Part shown: positions 1 to 5,004 of the stretch, piece by piece
How the letters are laid out: each line of letters starts with the position of its first letter
Position numbering within the stretch: the stretch's first letter is position 1
DNA from: Opitutia bacterium UBA7876
GTDB taxonomy: Bacteria > Verrucomicrobiota > Verrucomicrobiia > Opitutales > Seribacteraceae
Direction: 5' to 3'
Length of the DNA: 5,004 nt
NCBI GenBank assembly: GCA_002500665.1
Contig: DLRY01000047.1
Coordinates: forward strand, 1 to 5,004
Made by a program: the position numbers and the translations under genes
The notes under the pieces: generated by a model
Told to the model about the DNA's origin: nothing
The model's input: the letters and a program-made list of their open reading frames with translations, nothing else
The model's database searches: none

Positions 1-1
1 G

Positions 2-193
2 GTTTCCGGATTCGACGTAAGCGACGTCATCGTCACCAATGCGACCAAAAGCAATTTCGCTGGTTCGGGGCATACTTACACCTTTAAGCTTACACCCACG
101 GCCGACCCTGCTGACGTAACGGTGACCATACCTTCCGGAGCCGCCGGCAACACCGGTTCGGCAACCAAGACGTTTAGCTTCCGCAAAAACCCT
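2..193 (+). other. Protein domain: C-terminal part of a bacterial Ig-like domain (Big_12-like), truncated by the window edge
   Basis: Residues 1-64 match the usual pattern of repeated bacterial Ig-like domains: VSGFDVSDVIVTNAT, then NFAGSGHTYTFKLTP, then VTVTIPSGAAGNTGSATKTF. The 'F..sDi.VtNgt...f.G.g..Ytf.vtP...g.vtv.ip.gaa' layout is typical of Big_12-type repeats in large adhesins. The start of the domain is upstream of the window, so further copies may precede it. Its role would be as a rigid spacer. The family name is from memory of the pattern, not from a search. Confidence 0.72.
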
Positions 194-3100
194 GCCCACA
201 TGGCCAACCTCATTGCTTGGTGGCCCTTGAACGAGCCTGCGGGCGCATCAGTAGCCAAGGATTGGGGGCCGAACGGATTGGACGGCACGATCACCGGTGT
301 TTCCGCCATAGGTCCGGGTCGGGTCGGTTCCGCCTACTATTTCGACGGATCGGGCGACAAGATAACCGTTCCTTTTAGCCCGCTTATGCTCATCGATAAG
401 TACTCCTTCACTTTCTGGCTCAAGACCGAGATCAACAGTTCCACTTGGGCGGGGGTCTTTACCCGTTCCGGCCGAAACTACTGCGCATGGATCGGGGGAT
501 CCACTGGTAATGGTTTCGTGCACCATAGGTTCAGAATGGGGGGGAACTGGAACCAAGGCGTAGACAACGCGACCGGTATTGCTCCCAACATGTGGACTCA
601 CGTCGCCTGTACCAACGAGGGCAACCCCGGTTTTGCCAAGAGTTTCATCAACGGGGCCATGGTCAAGACAAAGACCATCAACGATTCCATCTACATGCAC
701 CCCAGCGCCAACATCCTAATCGGATGTCGGGACGACGGAAACGGGGCTTGGTACAAGGGCTACCTGCAGGACGTGCGCTTCTACTCGGAAGCCTTGACCG
801 ATTCTCAGGTAGAGGCCATGTACAATGGGATCGACAACGACTGGGGCGCTCCCGTCATCAATGCCAACTCTCCCTATACCCTCAATGCCGGAGTTGCTCT
901 AAACCAAGCTATACCTTACGTTACCCCTACCCCCGGGGTGAGCAATCCGACATGGACTGCATCCGGTTTGCCGGCCGGACTGCAGGTAGCGGCCAACACG
1001 GGGATTCTTTCCAGTACCGCCACCCAAACCCCTGCCGATACGGGTACCGACCATGCCGTTACCCTTACCGCGACCAACGGTTATGGTACCGGGTACCGAA
1101 ACGTTACTTTCCGGATGTACAAGATGCCCACTTCCATTACCGCCGGCAACGTCATCGACCGGGGCCTTTATGGGGCCACCTTCACCGGTTCCTTCGCCGA
1201 CGTGACGGGCACGCCCTGTACCCTCACCGTCTACGTAGACACCAGCGACAAGGGCACCAACGCCTCGGCGTGGGCCATGAAATTCGACGAAGCTGGCCTT
1301 TCCCCGGGCAACTTCAGCCGGATCGTAAGCGGGCTGTCTCCAAACACCAACTACACTTATCGTCTATCCATAGCCAATGCGGGCGGTTCACCTAAGTGGA
1401 CTGGGTCCGCAGGTACCTTCGCAACCGCAGCCAGCGTCGCGCCTCCATCTCTTGGCGTGGTCAGTGCAAACGGCATAAACAACACCACGAACCCCTACCC
1501 CTCCGATATCGCAACCTTGACCGGATCGGTTTCCGATACCGGTGGTGAAAATCCGGAAGTCTATTTCCTCTGGGGGGATGAGGACCGCGGAACCGATTAC
1601 GCCAACATCGATACCTGGGACAACAAGGTGGCCATGGGAATCCGTGGTTCGGGTTCCTTTACACTCTCCCTCAACGGTTTGCAACAGGGCAAGCTCTACT
1701 ACTGCCGGACTGCGGCTTCAAACGGCGCGGGCAGCATCGTTTCTTCCACCATTGGGACCTTCTCTCCAACCACCGCCGGGGGCATAGTCATAACTCCCCC
1801 CTCAGGTTCGGAGCTCAGGCTTTGGCTGGACGCCAACCACTCCTCCGCTGGTTCTGCAACTTGGAGCGACCGCTCAAGCGCCGGTAATCACGCCACCAGG
1901 CATGGTTCTCCATCCCTTGTTTCCAATGCCCAGAACGGGCTGCCCATCATGCGCTACAACGGGACCAACGGTCACTATCACAGCTTCAACGACATCAATG
2001 ACATCCGCACCGTTTTCTGGGTGATCAAATATACCGGGGGCTACTGGTTCCTGCTCGGGAAGAACAACGCGTATGACTTCCATGGCAACGGCCAAAACGA
2101 CATCCTGCACAACGGCCATGCCGCGGGAGCCGTAAAGGGCGGAGCTTTTTGGAAAAACGGTACGACCTACGGAGTCTATGAAAACTGGCCGACCAGTCTG
2201 TCCATCCTGGCCCTTCGGACCACGGGCAATGCGCGGGCCAACAATTTCTCGAACGACCGCAACATCGGCGGGCGATATGCGAACGGAGACCTGGCCGAAT
2301 TGCTCATCTACAACACTGCTCTTCCGGACAGCGCGATTCAGAGCGTCGAGGGATATTTGGCCCATAAATGGGGCTTAGCCGGCAGCCTTCCCTCCAGCCA
2401 TCCTTTCAAGGGAGGCGCAACGACTCCTGCCGCTCCACAGATTACCAGTGCCACGGCCGTTAACGGCACCGTGGGATCGGCCTTTAGCTACAGCATAACG
2501 AGTAACCTCTCCAACGCCCTCTTCTCCGCCTTCAACCTGCCCCCCGGCTTGGCGGTCAACCAGTCGACCGGGGCCGTTACCGGTTCACCCACCGCAGGTG
2601 GAGCCTATGCCGTCAACCTTGTGGCGGAGGCCTCCCCCAGCGTGGCCACAGGTACGGTTACGATCACCATTCCTACCTCCGTCGCGGCATTGAGCGTATC
2701 CGCTCCCTCCAACGTCGTGGCCAATGGAGCCAAGGTTCTCGGCAGCGTGGACTCCACGGGCGGAAACAACCCGACCATTACCGTTCACTGGGGTGACAAC
2801 GATGCCGGCACCGGTTCCTGGGACAGCACGCACAGCCTCGGCGTCAAGGGAGCCGGGGTGCTCGCCCACGACGTCAACAGCTTTGGTTCAGGACCTACCA
2901 ACATGGTCCCCGGCGGAACCTATTATTACCGATTCAAGGCGGTCAACTCGGCCGGAACTTCGTGGTCTGCCACGCAGACTTTCCAGACCTCCTCCTCCGC
3001 CAGCGCTCCAGTCCTCGGTTCCGCCTATTCGGTTTCCGACGTCACGGCCACCGGTGCCAAGCTGAACGCCTCCCTTCAAAGTACTGGCGGAGCCGCCACC

Positions 3101-5004
3101 GACTTCGTCATCTTCTGGGGTGATAACGATGGTGGGACCACGGTAGCAAACTGGGATTCCAACTTTACTTTCGCCGCTACCGCCGCCGGTAACAAGCTGG
3201 GCGAAATCTCGAGCGGACTGAGCGCTCCCAACGTGTATTATGCCCGCGTCCGCGCCAAGAACTGGGTGGGCGAGACTTGGGCTGCCACGACCCTCGTCTT
3301 TACCCCACCCGCGATCAACAACACGCCGACCAAGAGCGGCAACCTGCTTGGCTGGTGGACTTTCGACAACGACAGCGGCACGACCGTGGCCGATTCCTCG
3401 GGCAACGGCTATGACGGGGTCGCTTCCTCGGCCAACATCTACAAGACCGACGTACCCTTCGGCACGGGCAAGTCGATCGACTTGAACGGCAACCAGTACG
3501 TAACCGTTTCGGACGGTGGAAACCAGCTCACTTTCAACGGGGGCAACGCCTTCAGTATATCGACTTGGGTCAAGGAATGGCCGGACGGCGGCTGGGAACC
3601 CTACATTTCCAAAAAGGGTGAAGGCCAGGGCTGGCAGCTCCGCCGCCGGGGCGGCGACCAGGACCGGATATGCTTCACTACCCGCGGGGTCGGAAACGAC
3701 GACTGGTACTTCCAGAAGAATATCAACGACAACCAGTGGCACCACCTGGTCGGTACCTTCGGTTCCGGTGTGCGCAGGGGATACGTCGACGGCGTGATGT
3801 ACGGAGAAGAAACGCGATTCGGTTCCATTAACATGACCGGTTCCCAACTAGTGTTCGGAGCCCGGGACAATTCGGGCAACGCCAACAACAACCCGAGCAT
3901 TGGCAACCATGCCAACATCTGGCTCGACGACGTGCGCTACTACAACGTCCGCCTCACCAGCAATGAGGTCACCTCGATCTACGGAAACGGTAACGGCGAC
4001 GTCGGACAGGCCTGGATCCAGTTGACCAGCGCCCTCACCGGCGCCGCATCGACCGGCTTCTCCTTCAACTACCAGATTACCGCCACCAACAATCCGACCA
4101 GTTACTACTTGGTCAACGCGCCCACCTGGCTTAGCCTCAACCAGTCCACGGGCGTAGTTTCGGGGGTTCCTTCTACGGGTGGAATCTATAGCTTCAAGGT
4201 CGGGGCTGCCAACGCCAACGGTGCGACCATTCAGGACTTCGTCCTTACGGTCGGAGACAACTCGGCCTTTGACTACTCGCTCGACCTGACCACCGATTTC
4301 AACGGATCCTTCGGCAAGGCGGACAACACGATCGCATCCATCGTTGCCCACTCGGCTGCCCACGCTTCCTATCCCGTATCCAAGGCGTTCGATGGGGATA
4401 CGGACGGCACCGACAACAACAACCGCTGGCTGCCTCTTCAGTCGGCTTTCTCCTCGGGCGGCATCTTCGTCACCTGGCAGTTCAACAACCCCTTCAAGCC
4501 CATCACCTACAAGCTCAAGGGCCAGAACCAAAACGCCAACCTGCGCGGACCCAAGACCTTCAAGCTGCAGGGTTCCAACACCAACAACGGAAGCGATTGG
4601 GTAGACCTCGATACGGAAGCCAGCCAGACCGGATGGCAGAGCAACCAGCTGAGGACCTTTCAGGTTGACGATACCAACAACAGCTACACCTACATTAGGT
4701 GGCTTTGCACGGCGGCCCAAGGCTCGAACCAATATGCAGGCCTGCGCGAAATCGAGCTTTGGGGCGAAGGAGCCGACATCAAGCCGACCTTGGAGAACTT
4801 TCACATGCTCGTTCGCCTCGACGAGAATAACGCGACCCTTCGCTCTACGGGTTTCCGGCACAGCCAAACCGGACCGACCGGCAGGGACCTGCGCTTCCAG
4901 TCCGCTTCCGGACAGGAGCTCAAGTACGAGGTCGAGGCATGGAACCCGACCGGGGAATCCCTCGTATGGGTTCACGTTCCTGCCCTTTCCAGCGACAAGA
5001 TCAT
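2..5004 (+). CDS. Giant multidomain LamG / He_PIG / Fn3-like / discoidin / DUF2341 surface or secreted protein, internal fragment (partial at both ends)
   Basis: Frame 2 is open across the whole window: 1667 codons, no stop, no frameshift, and recognisable domains follow one another in the same frame. Both ends are missing; the ATG at base 200 is internal because coding similarity continues upstream of it. Domain order by window residue: Ig-like tail 1-64, LamG 69-282, He_PIG-like 283-374, Fn3-like 375-478 and 479-597, LWLDA-type LamG 604-803, He_PIG-like 811-892, Fn3-like 894-996 and 1002-1103, LamG 1114-1333, He_PIG-like 1337-1419, F5/8C-like 1440-1589, DUF2341 from 1596. Composition is rich in Gly, Thr, Asn, Ser and aromatic residues and poor in Cys and Lys, with no hydrophobic segment long enough to span a membrane, as expected for an exported protein. 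Such proteins occur in Verrucomicrobiota and relatives and are usually unnamed. An adhesin or glycan-binding role is inferred from the folds; no enzyme motif is seen. Confidence 0.96.
206..847 (+). other. Protein domain: LamG / concanavalin A-like (Laminin_G_3 type), copy 1
   Basis: Residues 69-282 begin with the hallmark AWWPLNEPAG (Trp-Trp at 73-74), then D.GPNGLDG, and continue with AYYFDGSGDKITVP, YSFTFWLKTE and MWTHVACTNEG (the 'W.hva.t' strand). They close with GYLQDVRFYSEALTDSQVEAMY (written here as a pattern: 'G.lqDvRfYs.aLt..qv..my', Asp at 257), the standard end of a LamG_3 domain. About 214 residues is full length for the family. The jelly-roll fold commonly binds carbohydrate or Ca2+, but no ligand can be assigned here. 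Three of the protein's few Cys (161, 203, 242) lie in this domain. Confidence 0.9.
848..1123 (+). other. Protein domain: He_PIG-like putative Ig domain, copy 1
   Basis: Residues 283-374 begin APVINANSPYTLNAGVAL, followed by WTASGLPAGLQVAANTGILS (LPAGL at 323) and VTLTATNGYGTGYRNVTF. This is the He_PIG plan: a short strand, a 'lP.GL.v...tG.l.g.p' centre, and a closing 'v.ltatN..G' strand. It is longer and less regular than the two later copies in this protein. It sits directly after LamG copy 1, as the other two copies sit after their LamG domains. Confidence 0.78.
1124..1435 (+). other. Protein domain: fibronectin III-like unit 1 (divergent, no WGD motif)
   Basis: Residues 375-478 have the layout of the later Fn3-like units: a first strand ATFTGSFADVTGTPCTLTVY, an acidic turn VDTSDKGTNASAW, then FSRIVSGLSPNTNYTYRLSIANAGGS and a Trp strand before the linker. 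The 'GL.p.t.Y.yr..a.N.gG' ending is shared by all four units. The position occupied by WGD.D.GT in units 2-4 reads YVDTSDKGT here, so it is the most divergent member. One Cys is at 406. Confidence 0.65.
1436..1792 (+). other. Protein domain: fibronectin III-like unit 2 (WGDEDRGT)
   Basis: Residues 479-597 read in outline: ATLTGSVSDTGGENPEVYF, then LWGDEDRGT (Trp 524), a short insertion containing W, FTLSLNGLQQGKLYYCRTAA, then SNGAGSIVSSTIGTF. The 'l.G.v..tGG..p.v...WGd.D.Gt...W......G' pattern and the 'L..g..YY.R..A.N.aG' ending define the unit. This Fn3-like repeat is common in PVC giant proteins, but I cannot tie it to a specific database family. One Cys is at 568. Confidence 0.75.
1811..2410 (+). 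other. Protein domain: LamG-like domain of the LWLDA...YLAHKWGL type, copy 2
   Basis: Residues 604-803 start ELRLWLDANHSSAGSATWSD, continue with R.S.GNHAT and LPIMRYNGTN, and include a 'RTVFWVIK' strand. They end GDLAELLIYNTALPD (from 763) and EGYLAHKWGLAGSLPSSHPF (YLAHKW at 785-790). The LWLDA start with its D.S..gNhA core and the LAELiiY...L / YLAHKWGL end mark a concanavalin-like subfamily distinct from the AWWPL/GWWTF LamG domains on either side. It is common in Verrucomicrobiota and related marine bacteria and is often labelled LamG or hypothetical. No Cys is present. Confidence 0.85.
2432..2677 (+). other. Protein domain: He_PIG-like putative Ig domain, copy 2
   Basis: Residues 811-892 run APQITSATAVNGTVGSAFSY, then FNLPPGLAVNQSTGAVTGSP (LPPGL from 846, NQSTG from 853), TAGGAYAVNLVAEASPSVAT and TVTITIP. 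This is a canonical He_PIG pattern of about 80 residues. Its centre is very close to that of copy 3 (NQSTGAVTG against NQSTGVVSG), consistent with duplication within the gene. Confidence 0.88.
2681..2989 (+). other. Protein domain: fibronectin III-like unit 3 (WGDNDAGT)
   Basis: Residues 894-996 contain AKVLGSVDSTGGNNPTITVH, WGDNDAGT (Trp 930), SWDSTHSLG, and the closing GGTYYYRFKAVNSAGTSWSA. It matches units 2 and 4 strand for strand. The acidic WGDNDAGT turn between strands could bind a metal ion, but this is not shown by the sequence alone. Confidence 0.82.
3005..3310 (+). other. Protein domain: fibronectin III-like unit 4 (WGDNDGGT)
   Basis: Residues 1002-1103 contain AKLNASLQSTGGAATDFVIF, WGDNDGGT (Trp 1039), VANWDSNFTF, KLGEISSGLSAPNVYYARVR and AKNWVGETWAATTLVF. 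It follows unit 3 after a five-residue Ser/Ala linker (SSSAS) and is the closest partner of unit 3. Together they form the second tandem Fn3-like pair. Confidence 0.82.
3341..4000 (+). other. Protein domain: LamG / concanavalin A-like (Laminin_G_3 type), copy 3
   Basis: Residues 1114-1333 open with NLLGWWTFDNDSGTTVADSS (Trp-Trp at 1118-1119) and GNGYDG. They continue with SIDLNGNQYVTVSDGGNQL, FSISTWVKEW, ISKKGEGQGWQLRRRG and QWHHLVGTFGSG, and end WLDDVRYYNVRLTSNEVTSI (DD at 1309-1310). All the standard LamG_3 landmarks are present, and about 220 residues is full length. The closing DVRYYN segment matches copy 1 DVRFYS at both protein and base level (bases 3929-3943 against 770-784 differ at one of 15 positions). 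Confidence 0.92.
4010..4258 (+). other. Protein domain: He_PIG-like putative Ig domain, copy 3
   Basis: Residues 1337-1419 read in outline: LTSALTGAASTGFSFNYQIT, APTWLSLNQSTGVVSGVPST (NQSTG from 1380) and GGIYSFKVGAANANGATIQD, ending FVLTVGDN. This is the same plan as copy 2, with APTWL in place of LPPGL. It links LamG copy 3 to the discoidin/DUF2341 part. Confidence 0.86.
4319..4768 (+). other. Protein domain: F5/8 type C (discoidin)-like domain
   Basis: Residues 1440-1589 show the discoidin layout. YPVSKAFDGDTDGTDNNNRW (AFDGD from 1462) is the usual 'a.DGd....rW' entry. FVTWQFNNPFKPITYKLKGQ is the 'v.vdl..p..i..y.l' strand pair. PKTFKLQGSNTNNGSDWVDL (from 1520) is the 'p..w.l.gSnd...W..l' strand, and YTYIRWLCTA plus YAGLREIELWG (GLREIELWG at 1580-1588) make the closing strands. 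The family binds glycans or lipids on surfaces. The specific ligand is unknown. One Cys, at 1569. Confidence 0.85.
4787..5004 (+). other. Protein domain: DUF2341, N-terminal part, truncated by the window edge
   Basis: From residue 1596 the sequence reads TLENFHMLVRLDENNATLRS, then GRDLRFQSASGQELKYEVEA and WNPTGESLVWVHVPALSSDK. This follows the DUF2341 pattern 'Ltnfp.lVrl......DLRF.da.G.eL.yEie.Wn..g.s.vWV.vP.ls'. In other bacteria DUF2341 often precedes a LamG domain, so another LamG may follow just past the window. Its biochemical function is not established. Confidence 0.87.

Noticed and set aside
200..202. ATG as the gene start, just before LamG copy 1
   Set aside because: The frame is open upstream and encodes an Ig-like domain tail. 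There is no ribosome binding site-like stretch or signal peptide after it.
161..727. Disulfide network in LamG copy 1
   Set aside because: The three Cys (residues 161, 203, 242) are an odd number, and no conserved Cys pair is shared with LamG copy 3, so a structural disulfide cannot be claimed.
770..784. Near-identical 15-base match with 3929-3943, considered as a DNA repeat
   Set aside because: It encodes the conserved LamG ending D-V-R-(F/Y)-Y and fits the gene's codon preference. The similarity does not extend into flanking bases, so it is protein-level homology and not a mobile or recombination repeat.
592..1395. 267-codon + strand open frame in frame 1
   Set aside because: The product is rich in Arg, His, Gln and Pro with no domain pattern, and it overlaps well-supported LamG, He_PIG and Fn3-like coding sequence in frame 2. 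It is an out-of-frame shadow.
3641..3656. GC-rich inverted repeat with 7-base arms and a 2-base spacer, terminator-like
   Set aside because: It has no following T-run, lies in the middle of LamG copy 3, and is explained by the codons for Arg-Arg-Arg-Gly-Gly.
2888..3847. 319-codon open frame on the - strand, directly abutting the previous one
   Set aside because: Same antisense register, separated from the previous one only by the CTA codon and ended by the TCA at 2888. It lies opposite clear Fn3-like and LamG domains.
3848..4975. 375-codon open frame on the - strand
   Set aside because: Its codons are in exact register with the coding codons of the + strand, where - strand stops arise only from TTA, CTA or TCA. 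Those codons are rare in this gene. Its translation is Val/Gly/Arg-rich with no recognisable domain, and it ends exactly at the CTA Leu codon at 3848-3850.

Overview
The window lies entirely inside one very large protein-coding gene on the + strand. Frame 2 (first full codon at base 2) has no stop from the first base to the last: 1667 complete codons plus two bases of the next. Neither the true start nor the stop is in the window, so any signal peptide, promoter, ribosome binding site, C-terminal anchor and terminator lie outside it. There is no intergenic DNA here, and I see no RNA gene, mobile element or CRISPR array.

The protein is a string of extracellular beta-sandwich domains, rich in Gly, Thr, Asn, Ser and Ala and with only about seven Cys. 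Window residues are numbered from base 2. In order: the tail of a bacterial Ig-like domain (about 1-64); a LamG/concanavalin-like domain (69-282); a putative-Ig (He_PIG-like) domain (283-374); two fibronectin-III-like units (375-478, 479-597); a second, different LamG-like domain of the 'LWLDA...YLAHKWGL' type (604-803); He_PIG-like (811-892); two more Fn3-like units (894-996, 1002-1103); a third LamG domain (1114-1333); He_PIG-like (1337-1419); an F5/8 type C (discoidin)-like domain (about 1440-1589); and the beginning of a DUF2341 domain (about 1596 onward, cut by the window edge). The order reads as a higher-order module, LamG then He_PIG then Fn3 then Fn3, used twice and then started a third time, with discoidin and DUF2341 replacing the Fn3 pair.

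This architecture is most familiar from giant secreted or surface proteins of the PVC bacteria (Verrucomicrobiota, Kiritimatiellota, Lentisphaerota, some Planctomycetota). GC content above half and strong preference for C-ending codons (AAC, ACC, GCC, TTC, GGC) are compatible with that, but the assignment is inference. The likely role is adhesion or glycan binding outside the cell: three LamG-type domains and a discoidin-like domain are candidate sugar-binding heads, with Ig/Fn3-like units as spacers. No catalytic domain is visible in this part. The long antisense reading frames are explained by codon bias and are not genes.
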